Assembly: GCA_009703635.1 (NCBI GenBank)
Contig: WLFS01000003.1
Location: 1 to 15,047, forward strand
From: Actinomycetota bacterium
GTDB lineage: Bacteria; Actinomycetota; Actinomycetes; Actinomycetales; Microbacteriaceae
DNA: 15,047 bases
Reading direction: 5' to 3'
Each line of letters opens with the position of its first letter. Positions within the stretch are counted from its first letter, which is position 1. The position numbers and the translations under genes are program-made. Positions 1-8,593 of this stretch are shown here, one piece after another. The notes under the pieces are model-generated. The model ran no database searches. It worked only from the letters and a program-made list of their open reading frames with translations, and was not told the origin of the DNA.

Positions 1-38
1 AAGTCACCATCTGCGCCCAGGAACTTTATGTCTTTCAT
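1..38 (-). CDS. sepH: 5' end of a probable SepH (DUF3071) cell-division regulator, partial
   Basis: Only the first 12 complete codons are inside the window (MKDIKFLGADGD). The ATG is at 36-38 on the minus strand. An AGGAG ribosome binding site sits 10 nt upstream (minus strand of 49-53), so this is a real gene start. SepH proteins of actinobacteria typically begin with a short strand of the form M-x-(D/E)-L-(K/R)-x-(I/V)-G-(V/A), and the gene often lies divergent from DUF4193 in Microbacteriaceae. SepH binds and stimulates FtsZ assembly at division septa. The identification rests on a dozen residues plus neighbourhood, so the name is tentative. The gene start itself is much firmer than the name. 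Confidence 0.5.
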   Translation of the reverse strand, partial: MKDIKFLGADGD

Positions 39-77
39 GGCTTGTCTTCTCCTATCAAGAAGTGTGCCAGCAAGGGC

Positions 78-102
78 CCCGTGGGCCTAGCAAAAACACG
101 GG
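78..102. repeat. Short inverted repeat in the sepH/DUF4193 divergent spacer
   Basis: CCCGTG at 78-83 and CACGGG at 97-102 are perfect 6-bp inverted copies with a 13-base A-rich centre. A GGGCCC palindrome overlaps the left arm at 74-79. The repeat lies between two divergent gene starts, where an operator or promoter element could sit. No regulator can be named from the sequence, and a chance occurrence is possible. Confidence 0.3.
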
Positions 103-195
103 AGTTTCCAAGGAAATTGTCGCTGTGTCGGTTTGCTATTGGGTGGTTTTTGTTGGACACTACTAGCGCTTACCGAAGAACTGAAGGGTCCCACA

Positions 196-480
196 ATGGC
201 AACCGATTACGACGCCCCTAGAAAAGCTGACGATGACACCGAGTCCATCGAGGCTATAAAAGAGCGTGTCCCTGCTACCACAGGAGCTTCGGATACTGAA
301 GTTGATGACTCGGGCGACTCTTTTTCAATCCCGGACGTTGTCTCGGAAGATCTAGATGTTGTGGTTTTGCCTCCACAAGATGATGAATTCACTTGTTCAA
401 ATTGCTTTATTGTGAAGCACCGCTCACTGGTTGCAAGAAAGACCAAGAACGGCCCAATCTGTTCAGAGTGTGACGCTTAG
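196..480 (+). CDS. DUF4193 small zinc-ribbon protein
   Basis: This 94-residue acidic protein belongs to the actinobacteria-specific DUF4193 family, whose function is not known. The N-terminus MATDYDAPRK and the stretch ESIEAIKERVP (residues 16-26) are typical of the family. The middle is Asp/Glu/Ser-rich and probably disordered. The C-terminus has two CxxC knuckles (C67, C70, C89, C92) that should bind one zinc ion. The reading frame stays open upstream to 133, but the family N-terminus fixes the start at the ATG at 196, with AAGGG about 8 nt before it. The stop overlaps the convergent DUF3093 stop by 4 bp. A poor -35/-10 pair (TTGGGT 139-144, TACTAG 161-166) is the best promoter candidate I see. 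In related genomes the gene lies near dut and sepH, which hints at a housekeeping role, but no function is assigned. Confidence 0.9.
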   Translation: MATDYDAPRKADDDTESIEAIKERVPATTGASDTEVDDSGDSFSIPDVVSEDLDVVVLPPQDDEFTCSNCFIVKHRSLVARKTKNGPICSECDA

Positions 481-938
481 TTTTTTGCCCTAAGCACTTC
501 GGCTAGTTGTGCTGGCTTCCGAGTTGAGATGATCCAGTAGGGGGTCGGATCATTTGGATCATTTAATGAAATTTTTATGGCTGTTTTCACAGTTCCTTGG
601 AAAACTTTGTAGGCGGCCGGGTCTAGTTTCGGTCCTCGTTCCGAAAAAATCTGATCTTTAGCAATCTCTTCGATTTTTCCAAGTAAATTCCTCGGAATCT
701 TTGCACGAGCCACCGTTAGATGAGAACTTCCCACCTGAATAACTGGGGCCAAGAAAAATAGCGCTGCCCAAATTGATGTCACCAGTATTAGCCCAACAGC
801 TATTCCAATGCGATAATCAAACGGCTCAGAAACCAGTGTCACAGCCGGCAACAGCGTTGCCACCGCTATAAAGGTTCCTAAATTTGGGCGAACTCGCTCC
901 CGATAGACAATTGGCTCTGTCGGTTTTGGGTTGGGCAC
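477..938 (-). CDS. DUF3093 membrane protein
   Basis: This 153-residue protein matches the actinobacterial DUF3093 family. The N-terminal signature is (I/V)VYRERVRP at residues 10-18. Two hydrophobic helices follow, at about residues 20-37 and 44-68, suggesting a small protein held in the cytoplasmic membrane. The C-terminal half is soluble, with the family-like stretch DPNDPTPYWIISTRKP (residues 126-141) that usually ends the domain. The start is a GTG at 936-938, just before MPNPKPTEP. No convincing ribosome binding site precedes it, so the transcript may be short-leadered or leaderless. Only 25 bp separate it from the divergent dut start. The DUF3093/dut/DUF4193 arrangement is conserved in actinobacteria. 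Biochemical function is unknown. Confidence 0.9.
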   Translation of the reverse strand: MPNPKPTEPIVYRERVRPNLGTFIAVATLLPAVTLVSEPFDYRIGIAVGLILVTSIWAALFFLAPVIQVGSSHLTVARAKIPRNLLGKIEEIAKDQIFSERGPKLDPAAYKVFQGTVKTAIKISLNDPNDPTPYWIISTRKPAQLAEVLRAKN

Positions 939-963
939 AGTTTCTAGATTACGCTGTCATCTG

Positions 964-1398
964 ATGAGTGAAGTTAGAGTATTGATAAGCGCCCCAGAGG
1001 GCTTTGCACCGGTCTACGCCAAACCAGGAGATGCGGGCGCTGACTTGCGCTCTTTTGTTGCAACCACTGTTCCGGCGCGGTCTCGAGTATTGGTTCCTAC
1101 CGGTGTTTCGATTGCCTTACCTAATGGGTATGTAGGTTTAGTTCACCCAAGATCAGGTTTGGCGGCAAAGCACGGCATCACAGTCTTGAATACACCCGGA
1201 ACCATCGATGCTGGATACCGTGGTGAGATCATGGTGATTTTGTATAACAGTTCTGATACCGATTTTGAAATTGCCGCAGGGGATCGAATTGCTCAGCTTC
1301 TTATCCAGTCGGTCGAGAAGGCAGTGTTCACAGCTGTTGACAAACTTCCGGATAGCGAACGCGGCGAAACCGGTTTCGGTTCGAGTGGTCGAGCCTAG
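964..1398 (+). CDS. dut: dUTP diphosphatase (dUTPase)
   Basis: This enzyme hydrolyses dUTP to dUMP and pyrophosphate, keeping uracil out of DNA and supplying dUMP for thymidylate synthesis. The 144-residue protein has all five trimeric dUTPase motifs: DAGADLRS (23-30), PRSGLAAKHG (62-71), NTPGTIDAGYRGE (76-88, catalytic Asp83), DRIAQLLI (107-114) and the C-terminal arm RGETGFGSSG (133-142). The arm reads ETGFGSS where AGGFGST is commoner, a mild variation. The frame is open back to 931, but the ATG at 964 gives the family-standard N-terminus. A TAGATT -10-like hexamer at 945-950 lies 13 bp before the ATG, so a very short leader is likely. No good -35 is visible. The stop is followed at once by the DUF3710 ATG (TAGATG), indicating an operon. 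Confidence 0.97.
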   Translation: MSEVRVLISAPEGFAPVYAKPGDAGADLRSFVATTVPARSRVLVPTGVSIALPNGYVGLVHPRSGLAAKHGITVLNTPGTIDAGYRGEIMVILYNSSDTDFEIAAGDRIAQLLIQSVEKAVFTAVDKLPDSERGETGFGSSGRA

Positions 1399-1977
1399 AT
1401 GCTCGCATACGGAAATTCAAAGTCAGCACCCATCGACAGGGTTTCGGCTGGCCCATTTGACTCCAGCGAAGTAATTGAAATCAAGCCCTTAGTTGACTTT
1501 GGTGCGCTTCAGATTCCAATTCGTGAAGACGTTACACTAAAACTTGAGGTCGAGGAGGCATCCAGTCGCATAGTCGCCCTAACAGTTGAACACCAGGGAT
1601 CGTCTTTGCAACTTCAGGCTTTTAGTGCCCCTGGCAGCGAAGGTATCTGGCACGAAATTCGAGCAGCGCTAGAGCATTCAATTCAATCCCAGAATGGCAA
1701 AACTGAAACGGTCATTGGTCCATTAGGCCCGGAGCTCAACGCTCAAATACCAACCCGTGACGGAGGTTTTAGACTTGCTAAATTTATTGGCGTTGATGGA
1801 CCGAAGTGGTTCCTTCGCGGTGTTATTTCAGGTTTAGCTCTGGCTGACACTCTTGCCATGACTTACATGATTGATATCTTTCGCTCCGTGGTGGTTATGA
1901 GAGGTCCTAGCCCTATGCCGCCAAAGGAACTGCTGCAACTAGTTGCTCCCGCTGCAGCTAAAAAGGCGCTTTCCTGA
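1399..1977 (+). CDS. DUF3710 family protein
   Basis: This 192-residue soluble protein belongs to the actinobacterial DUF3710 family, found next to dut in many members of the phylum. Supporting stretches are FGALQIPI (34-41), the LQLQAFSAP strand (about 70-78), a WHEIR element, and the C-terminal RWFLRG-like and MPPKELLQL segments (WFLRGVISG about 137-145). The start abuts the dut stop with no gap, so translation is probably coupled. There is no clear ribosome binding site of its own. It ends in TGATG, sharing one base with the next start. No enzymatic motif is visible and no function is assigned. Confidence 0.9.
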   Translation: MLAYGNSKSAPIDRVSAGPFDSSEVIEIKPLVDFGALQIPIREDVTLKLEVEEASSRIVALTVEHQGSSLQLQAFSAPGSEGIWHEIRAALEHSIQSQNGKTETVIGPLGPELNAQIPTRDGGFRLAKFIGVDGPKWFLRGVISGLALADTLAMTYMIDIFRSVVVMRGPSPMPPKELLQLVAPAAAKKALS

Positions 1978-2648
1978 TGTCCAATGATGAACTACGCGAT
2001 TCTGCCGCAAAGAGACTCGGGGTTAGTGCTGAAAATGGAAATCTTCAGTTCGACAAAAAGTCTTTACTTGCTGGAATGGGTGGCTGGCTCGGCGTAGTTG
2101 AAACCATCCTGCCAAGCGTTTTGTTTGGAACTAGCTTTGCCATAACTGGCGAGGCATTGATTTCAGTATCGCTGGCTGGCGGCACCTCAGTCTTGTTCAT
2201 TCTTTATCGGTTGATTACGCGCAAGTCGGCATCCAGTGCGTTGATTGGATCTTTGGCAGTTGGATTTGCAGCTTGGTTAGCTCTGCGTGAAGGCGGTCAA
2301 GCAGTTGACTACTTTATTCCTGGATTTATCACAAACGCTGTCTACGGATCTGTGCTGTTGCTATCAATTCTGGTTCGATGGCCAATAATCGGTGTGCTGG
2401 TGGAAATCCTTCGAGGCCACGATACGAGCTGGCGGAAAAACAAGAAGGTATTGGCCATTTACTCAGGCGTCACTGCATTTTGGGTTGGGTTTTTTAGTCT
2501 GCGACTGGCTATTCAGCTTCCCCTCTACTTTGCGGGCAATACAGAGCTATTGGCAACGGCGCGCGTTGCAATGGGTCCACCGTTATACGCCCTAGTGATC
2601 GTGTGCACCTGGCTGATGCTTAGGGCCACCGTTTTAAAGCCACGCTAG
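1977..2648 (+). CDS. DUF3159 integral membrane protein
   Basis: This 223-residue protein fits the actinobacterial DUF3159 family. After a hydrophilic N-terminus of about 28 residues come about six hydrophobic segments: near 33-53, 58-77, 83-101, 112-140, 159-178 and 196-216. Family-like features are GGWLGVVETILPS (35-47) and the loop with WRKNKKVL (about 152-159). It is probably a cytoplasmic-membrane protein, but its substrate or role is unknown. The ATG overlaps the DUF3710 stop by one base (TGATG). In M. tuberculosis the equivalent gene is followed by Trk potassium-uptake genes. Here acnA follows directly. Confidence 0.88.
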   Translation: MSNDELRDSAAKRLGVSAENGNLQFDKKSLLAGMGGWLGVVETILPSVLFGTSFAITGEALISVSLAGGTSVLFILYRLITRKSASSALIGSLAVGFAAWLALREGGQAVDYFIPGFITNAVYGSVLLLSILVRWPIIGVLVEILRGHDTSWRKNKKVLAIYSGVTAFWVGFFSLRLAIQLPLYFAGNTELLATARVAMGPPLYALVIVCTWLMLRATVLKPR

Positions 2649-2654
2649 GGATGG

Positions 2655-2699
2655 TATTTTTAGAGCTAAGGGCCCAGCGGGCTCATGGGAAATAGGGAG
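2655..2699 (+). promoter_or_regulatory. Leader of acnA: possible -10, 5' hairpin, ribosome binding site
   Basis: A TATTTT hexamer (2655-2660) could be a -10 element. The best -35 at the right distance, TTTTAA (2632-2637), is weak. A start site near 2667 would put the hairpin GGGCCC-AGC-GGGCTC (2670-2684, 6 bp with one G-T pair and a 3-base loop) at the very 5' end of the acnA message. The ribosome binding site AGGGAG (2694-2699) ends 6 nt before the GTG. The ribosome binding site is convincing. The promoter and the role of the hairpin are inference. Confidence 0.45.
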
Positions 2700-2705
2700 T
2701 AAATA

Positions 2706-5387
2706 GTGTCCAAGATAGATAGTTTCGGCGTTGCGCGCGAGCTAGAAGTTTCGGGTAAGAAGTACCGAATCTTTGACTTATCCAAACTCGATGCTAAAAC
2801 TCTTCCTTACAGCCTCAAGATATTGCTCGAGAACCTGCTTAGAACCGAAGATGGCGCCAACGTGACTTCTTCCCACGTCCAATCCATTATCGATTGGGAC
2901 CCAAAGGCCGAGCCAGATACCGAAATTCAGTTCACTCCAGCTCGAGTAATCATGCAGGACTTTACTGGAGTGCCTTGTGTAGTTGACCTTGCCACAATGC
3001 GCGAGGCGATGGTTGAGCTTGGGGGAGACCCAAAGAAGATCAACCCGCTTGCACCTGCAGAACTAGTCATCGACCACTCGGTTGTTATCGATGTGGCTGG
3101 ATCAGCCGATGCTTTTGAGCGCAACGTTGAGTATGAGTACCAAAGAAATGAAGAGCGCTACCAGTTCTTGCGTTGGGGACAGATGGCCTTTGATGATTTC
3201 AAGGTGGTTCCTCCGGGCACTGGAATTGTCCACCAGGTAAACATCGAATACCTAGCCCGCACAGTGATGACCCGCGAGGTTGACGGAGTTTTGCAGGCTT
3301 ACCCAGATTCTTGCGTTGGAACCGACTCTCACACCACCATGGTCAACGGGCTTGGTGTGCTCGGCTGGGGAGTTGGAGGAATCGAAGCCGAGGCTGCGAT
3401 GTTGGGCCAACCTGTTTCGATGCTTATTCCTAAAGTTGTTGGCTTCAAACTCACCGGTCAGATTCCAATGGGTGCAACCGCTACTGACGTAGTTCTAACG
3501 ATCACCGAGCAGCTTCGTAAACACGGTGTGGTTGGAAAGTTTGTTGAATTCTACGGAGCAGGTGTGGCATCTGTTCCACTAGCCAACCGCGCAACAATTG
3601 GAAACATGAGCCCGGAGTTTGGCTCCACCGTTGCCATTTTCCCAATCGACTCAGTGACTCTGGATTACCTGCGCTTCACTGGTCGTTCAGAACAAGAAAT
3701 TGCTCTGGTTGAGGCTTACAGCAAGGCCCAGGGTCTATGGCACGATCCAGCAATTGAGCCGCGGTACAGCGAATACCTAGAGCTAGACCTATCAACGGTT
3801 GTTCCTTCCATCGCGGGACCAAAGCGCCCACAGGACCGCATCGAGCTTTCGTCGTCCAAGCGCAAGTTCTCAGAGGACATCAAGGCCTACTCCGCCGTGG
3901 CTTCTAACCCAGCAAAGGTAAAGGGTAAGGATTTCGCAATGGATCACGGTCACGTGAGCATTGCATCTATTACTTCTTGTACCAATACTTCAAACCCTTC
4001 TGTGATGCTTGCCGCAGGTCTATTGGCAAGAAAAGCAGTAGCCAAGGGGCTAACGGCTAAGCCATGGGTGAAGACCTCACTGGCACCGGGATCAAAAGTT
4101 GTCACAGATTATTACGACAAGTCAGGTCTTACCAAGGACCTAGACGCTCTTGGTTTCCAGCTAGTTGGATACGGTTGCACCACTTGTATTGGAAACTCTG
4201 GCCCGTTGGATCAGGAAATCTCTGATGCCGTAAATGCAAATGACTTGGCAGTAACCGCTGTTCTTTCCGGAAACAGAAACTTTGAAGGTCGAATCAATCC
4301 AGATGTGAAGATGAACTACTTAGCTTCACCGCCTCTAGTTATTGCCTACGCGCTGGCTGGAACTATGGATTTTGACTTTGAAAAGGATTCTCTTGGCACT
4401 GGCTCTGATGGCTCAGAGGTCTACCTAAAGGACATCTGGCCGTCTCCAACTGAAGTCCAGGACACCATCGATTCTTCAATTAACTCCGGAATGTTTACAA
4501 AGCAGTACGCCGGTGTGTTCGAGGGTGATAAGCGCTGGCAGTCACTCAAGACTCCAACCGGGGACACTTTCGCATGGGATGCTAAATCTACTTACGTAAG
4601 AAAGCCACCTTACTTCGATGGCATGACAATGAACCCGGCGCCTGTGACAAATATTTCGGGTGCGAGGGTTCTTGCCAAACTTGGCGATTCAGTCACCACA
4701 GATCACATCAGCCCAGCCGGTTCCATCAAGGCCGATTCTCCTGCTGGAAAGTACCTAACCGACCACGGTGTATCTCGAGTTGATTTCAATAGCTATGGAT
4801 CCCGCCGTGGAAACCATGAAGTCATGATTCGCGGAACATTTGCAAACATTCGACTTCGCAACCAGCTTTTGGACAACGTAGAAGGCGGATACACCAGAGA
4901 CTTCACAAAGTCAGATGGTGCCCAATCATTCATCTACGACGCGAGTGAGAACTATCAGGCAGCAGGAATTCCGCTTGTGATTCTGGCTGGCAAAGAATAC
5001 GGCTCTGGTTCATCCAGAGACTGGGCTGCCAAAGGAACGTCTTTGCTAGGGGTCAGAGCAGTAATCACCGAAAGCTTCGAGCGCATTCACCGAAGCAACC
5101 TGATTGGAATGGGTGTTTTGCCTCTTCAGTTCCCAGCCGGAAGTTCGGCAGAGAGTTTGGGACTAGATGGCACTGAAATCTTCGAAATCGAAGGCGTCGA
5201 TCAGCTCAACAATGGAGTGACTCCCAAGACCCTGAAGGTCACAGCTAAGCCTTCAGCGCACTCGGCACCAGGTAAGGCCGAGGTGCGATTTGATGCGGTA
5301 CTTCGAATTGACACCCCAGGAGAGGCCGATTACTTCAGGCATGGTGGTATTTTGCAATACGTACTGCGATCCTTGGTATCGGCCTAG
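2706..5387 (+). CDS. acnA: Aconitate hydratase A
   Basis: Aconitase interconverts citrate and isocitrate in the TCA cycle, in the cytoplasm. The 893-residue length is normal for the AcnA/IRP1 class. The three [4Fe-4S] ligands are visible: C425 in [11 protein letters not shown], and C491 and C494 in [12 protein letters not shown]. Other signatures are [14 protein letters not shown] (204-217) and, in the C-terminal swivel domain, [31 protein letters not shown] and the active-site loop [13 protein letters not shown]. The GTG start is set by AGGGAG 6 nt upstream and by the usual N-terminus. It follows DUF3159 by 57 bp and precedes dxs by 34 bp on the same strand, so partial co-transcription is likely. 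All catalytic features appear intact. Confidence 0.98.
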   Translation: MSKIDSFGVARELEVSGKKYRIFDLSKLDAKTLPYSLKILLENLLRTEDGANVTSSHVQSIIDWDPKAEPDTEIQFTPARVIMQDFTGVPCVVDLATMREAMVELGGDPKKINPLAPAELVIDHSVVIDVAGSADAFERNVEYEYQRNEERYQFLRWGQMAFDDFKVVPPGTGIVHQVNIEYLARTVMTREVDGVLQAYPDSCVGTDSHTTMVNGLGVLGWGVGGIEAEAAMLGQPVSMLIPKVVGFKLTGQIPMGATATDVVLTITEQLRKHGVVGKFVEFYGAGVASVPLANRATIGNMSPEFGSTVAIFPIDSVTLDYLRFTGRSEQEIALVEAYSKAQGLWHDPAIEPRYSEYLELDLSTVVPSIAGPKRPQDRIELSSSKRKFSEDIKAYSAVASNPAKVKGKDFAMDHGHVSIASITSCTNTSNPSVMLAAGLLARKAVAKGLTAKPWVKTSLAPGSKVVTDYYDKSGLTKDLDALGFQLVGYGCTTCIGNSGPLDQEISDAVNANDLAVTAVLSGNRNFEGRINPDVKMNYLASPPLVIAYALAGTMDFDFEKDSLGTGSDGSEVYLKDIWPSPTEVQDTIDSSINSGMFTKQYAGVFEGDKRWQSLKTPTGDTFAWDAKSTYVRKPPYFDGMTMNPAPVTNISGARVLAKLGDSVTTDHISPAGSIKADSPAGKYLTDHGVSRVDFNSYGSRRGNHEVMIRGTFANIRLRNQLLDNVEGGYTRDFTKSDGAQSFIYDASENYQAAGIPLVILAGKEYGSGSSRDWAAKGTSLLGVRAVITESFERIHRSNLIGMGVLPLQFPAGSSAESLGLDGTEIFEIEGVDQLNNGVTPKTLKVTAKPSAHSAPGKAEVRFDAVLRIDTPGEADYFRHGGILQYVLRSLVSA

Positions 5388-5421
5388 GAATACAAGCACC
5401 GACAAAGAAGTTGGAATAGAT

Positions 5422-7368
5422 ATGGCGATACTAGATTCAGTTAACGGGCCCGAGGACCTAAAGTCGCTTACCCACAAGCAGCTTCTCGAGCTAGCTCAAG
5501 AGATAAGGGATTTTCTGATTGCCAAGGTTGCAAAAACTGGAGGTCACTTAGGTCCAAACTTGGGTGTTGTTGAAACCACGATTGCTATCCACAAAGTTTT
5601 TGATTCTCCAAATGACAGCATCGTTTTCGATACTGGTCACCAGTCCTACGTCCATAAAATTCTAACTGGGCGAAAAGATTTTGACACCCTTCGCCAAAAA
5701 GACGGTCTTGCCGGATACCCTCAGCGTTCGGAGTCGGTACACGACATCGTGGAGAGCTCGCACGCCTCATCATCCTTGTCTTGGGCAGACGGGATCGCTA
5801 AGGCATACAAACTTACTGAGCAAAACGACCGCTACGTAATCGCGGTTGTTGGCGATGGTGCGCTTACGGGAGGAATGACCTGGGAAGCGCTAAACAACAT
5901 CACAGACGACAACGATCGCAAGCTTGTGATTGTTGTAAACGATAACGGTCGCTCATACGCACCAACAATCGGTGGACTCGCTAGGTATCTCAATGGCATT
6001 AGAACCGAGAAGTTCTACCGTCGTTTGTATCGATTGAGTAAGAAAGTTTTCTTCAAGTTCGGAACTATCGGCCGGATGGCCTACTCAACTTTGCGAGGTG
6101 CAGGTAAAGGACTTCTTGGCTCTTTCGCACCTAAGGGGATGTTCCCAAACCTAGACCTGAAGTACATCGGTCCAGTTGATGGTCACGACCTACATGCAAT
6201 GGAAGCTGCCCTTAGGCAAGCCAAGAAGTATTCCAACCCAGTTATTGTTCACGCCATTACTCAAAAGGGTAAAGGTTACGACCCAGCCGTCAGTGATGAA
6301 GCTGATCAGTTCCACGCTGTTGGACAGATTGACCCGGATACGGGTGTTTCTATTGAGTCCTCAGGAAAAAAGAGCTGGACTTCAGTATTTGCCGATGAGC
6401 TGGTCACTATTGCCGATAACAACAAGTCGGTAGTTGGCATCACTGCAGCGATGCTAATTCCTGTCGGTATGCACAAATTTGCAGCCAAGTATCCAGACCG
6501 AGTGTTCGATGTTGGAATTGCTGAACAGCACGCGGTTGCATCTTCCGCTGGAATGGCTTTCGGTGGTCTCCACCCCGTGGTTGCGGTGTACGCGACATTT
6601 ATGAACAGGGCCTTTGATCAGGTCCTGATGGATGTAGCCCTTCACAAGGCAGGAGTCACGTTTGTTCTTGATCGCGCTGGAGTCACCGGCCCAGATGGAG
6701 CCAGCCATCACGGAATGTGGGATCTTGCGATGCTCCAGATTGTTCCAGGAATTCGCATTGCTTCCCCCCGTGACGAAGCTCGCCTCAGAGAACTGCTGGC
6801 CGAAGCCGTTGCCATAAGCGATGCTCCAACGGTGATTCGCTTTTCGAAGGGCACTGTTGCCAACGAGTTGCCGGCAATTAGAAGACTCGAAGATGGGGTG
6901 GATGTTCTTCACGAATCTTCGGCAAAGGACGTTCTGATTCTTACCGTCGGTGCAATGGCTGAAACTGGAATTCAGGTTGCCAAGATGCTTTCAGACCAGG
7001 GAATCGGCTCAACCGTGGTTGACCCTCGCTGGGTAATCCCAGTTCCAAAATCGATTGTGAAGATGGCAGCTGATCATCGACTAGTTGTCACAATCGAAGA
7101 TGGTATTCGTGTCGGCGGTATTGGAACCAGAGTTCGTCAAGATCTTCGAGCCGCGCAGATTGACACTGCTTTGAGTGAAATTGGTTTACCGGATGAATTC
7201 TTGGAGCACGCTTCCAGAAATGAAATTCTGGAACGAGTGGGTCTGACTGCACAGAGTATTTCTAGGGAGATAGTCGCCCAAGTTCTAGGCTCTAGAGTTC
7301 CTCATGCTCGTCCAATGCCGGGAGATCAGCCGCTATCTGATCGACCGGAGCTGTCGTCGCAAGAATAA
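5422..7368 (+). CDS. dxs: 1-deoxy-D-xylulose-5-phosphate synthase
   Basis: DXS condenses pyruvate with glyceraldehyde 3-phosphate, using thiamine diphosphate, in the first step of the MEP isoprenoid pathway. The 648-residue protein shows the substrate loop TGGHLGPNLG (39-48, His42), DTGHQSYVHK (70-79), and the TPP motif GDG (144-146) to N173 in VVNDNGRSYAPTIGG. It also has KGKGYDP (282-288), the catalytic-glutamate stretch DVGIAEQHAV (Glu368) and RAGVTGPDGASHHG. The frame is open back into acnA, but the ATG at 5422 gives the family N-terminus. The ribosome binding site is weak (GGAA about 6 nt upstream). The last 26 residues lie in the 77-bp overlap with the convergent exonuclease gene and are not conserved family sequence. 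dxs next to an RNase D-type gene is a common actinobacterial pairing. Confidence 0.98.
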   Translation: MAILDSVNGPEDLKSLTHKQLLELAQEIRDFLIAKVAKTGGHLGPNLGVVETTIAIHKVFDSPNDSIVFDTGHQSYVHKILTGRKDFDTLRQKDGLAGYPQRSESVHDIVESSHASSSLSWADGIAKAYKLTEQNDRYVIAVVGDGALTGGMTWEALNNITDDNDRKLVIVVNDNGRSYAPTIGGLARYLNGIRTEKFYRRLYRLSKKVFFKFGTIGRMAYSTLRGAGKGLLGSFAPKGMFPNLDLKYIGPVDGHDLHAMEAALRQAKKYSNPVIVHAITQKGKGYDPAVSDEADQFHAVGQIDPDTGVSIESSGKKSWTSVFADELVTIADNNKSVVGITAAMLIPVGMHKFAAKYPDRVFDVGIAEQHAVASSAGMAFGGLHPVVAVYATFMNRAFDQVLMDVALHKAGVTFVLDRAGVTGPDGASHHGMWDLAMLQIVPGIRIASPRDEARLRELLAEAVAISDAPTVIRFSKGTVANELPAIRRLEDGVDVLHESSAKDVLILTVGAMAETGIQVAKMLSDQGIGSTVVDPRWVIPVPKSIVKMAADHRLVVTIEDGIRVGGIGTRVRQDLRAAQIDTALSEIGLPDEFLEHASRNEILERVGLTAQSISREIVAQVLGSRVPHARPMPGDQPLSDRPELSSQE

Positions 7369-8593
7369 AGGCATCAACAATCAACTGAGCAGCTAACTCG
7401 ATCTGCCAGGTTCTGGCGCCTAGTTCAGACATCTTCTCGGACAGAGTTTCCTTTGATAAATTCTCTGGGGGAGTGAAGCTAACCTGACGCAAAATCTCTG
7501 GGGTCAGCAGATTTTCTAGTGGAACTGATTTTTTCTCAGCTATTTCAATCAGGGAAGCTTTCGCGTATTTGAGTCGACGATCCGCTTCAGGAAACTTTGT
7601 AATCCAGTTGCGGTGGTTAGGAATGGCATCGGTTTTCTCAGGTTTCAGACTCGGTAGTTCAGTTGCTTTTAGCGCAGATTGGATAGCATCCCACCAGAGG
7701 TCTAGGTAAGAGCGGCTTGCTCTACCCGAGAATGATTTCATAGCTGCGAGCTCTGGTCGCGTCTTAGGCTTTTGGGTTGCGGCTGCCAAAATTGAGGAAT
7801 CAGGAATTAACCTTCCTGGAGCAACATCCATTTTCTGAGCTAGTGATTCTCGAGCAGTCCAGAGCTGCCTAGCAATTTCGTGGGAGAGTCTGTCCTGGAC
7901 TTTATGTAAGCCTGTGATGCCACGCCATTTGTCGATTCTTTGCGGCTTTGGCTTAAAGCTCATTAGATAGACAAACTCTTGAGTGGCCCAATCCAGCTTG
8001 CCTTGTTCGATCAGAAGGTCCTGCACCGCACTGGCCAGTTCATGGAGAACATCAACGTCAAGAGCTGCGTAATTCAACCAGGACTCAGGTAGCGGTCTAG
8101 TACTCCAGTCCGCAGCGGAGTGCTCTTTTGCAAGTCGGATCTGCAATAGTGATTCTGTTAGTGAACCAAGTCCAACACGTGGTGCGCCTGCAAGACGCCC
8201 CGCCAGTTCGGTGTCAAAAATTAAACCTGGGTAAAGCCCTATTTCGTTGAGGCAGGGAAGATCTTGAGTGGCAGCATGCAAAATCCACTCGCGATCTCTC
8301 ATAAGTGCTGCAAGTTCCTGAAAAGGCTTCGAGGTTGCCATTTCCGGAGTAGCTACTGGATCAATCAGGAAAATCTCTGAATCTACTGCTCGAATTTGAA
8401 TCAGGTATGCCCGCTGAGAATATTTGAATCCTGAGGCGCGTTCAGCATCAATCGCTATTGAGCCACTTGTGGCCTTCAGAACCGCAACGGCTTCTTGGAG
8501 TGCACTCTCATCGGTGATTAGCCTGGATGCTACTCGAGGGTGCTGAAGCAGTGGAAGTTCTGGAAGCTCGGGTGCTTCAGGTGATTCAGACAA
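7292..8593 (-). CDS. RNase D-type 3'-5' exonuclease with HRDC domain
   Basis: This 433-residue protein is a DEDDy exonuclease, expected to trim 3' ends of structured RNA such as tRNA precursors. Exo I is IDAERASGF (D49, E51), Exo II holds D111 in HAATQDLPCL, and Exo III is YAALDVD (Y175, D179), so all metal and tyrosine ligands are present. An HRDC nucleic-acid-binding domain follows (about 225-300, WRGITGLHKVQDR). The C-terminus, about 320-415, resembles the second HRDC-like region of RNase D. The only plausible start is a TTG that directly follows the DUF3000 stop (TAATTG), with a weak GGAATC about 12 nt earlier, so translation is probably coupled. Its 3' end overlaps dxs by 77 bp. An rnd symbol would be reasonable, but the actinobacterial members are longer and untested here. 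Confidence 0.93.
   Translation of the reverse strand: MSESPEAPELPELPLLQHPRVASRLITDESALQEAVAVLKATSGSIAIDAERASGFKYSQRAYLIQIRAVDSEIFLIDPVATPEMATSKPFQELAALMRDREWILHAATQDLPCLNEIGLYPGLIFDTELAGRLAGAPRVGLGSLTESLLQIRLAKEHSAADWSTRPLPESWLNYAALDVDVLHELASAVQDLLIEQGKLDWATQEFVYLMSFKPKPQRIDKWRGITGLHKVQDRLSHEIARQLWTARESLAQKMDVAPGRLIPDSSILAAATQKPKTRPELAAMKSFSGRASRSYLDLWWDAIQSALKATELPSLKPEKTDAIPNHRNWITKFPEADRRLKYAKASLIEIAEKKSVPLENLLTPEILRQVSFTPPENLSKETLSEKMSELGARTWQIELAAQLIVDAFILATTAPVDQIAADLPALDEHEEL

Noticed and set aside
133..195. N-terminal extension of the DUF4193 protein with a hydrophobic MLLGGFCWTLLAL segment
   Set aside because: It resembles a signal peptide by chance. The family starts at MATDYDAP, and a ribosome binding site precedes that ATG.
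6454..6912. A 152-codon open frame on the minus strand inside dxs
   Set aside because: It lies wholly antisense to the well-conserved DXS pyrimidine-binding region, has no ribosome binding site or recognisable domain, and reads like a low-complexity antisense shadow.
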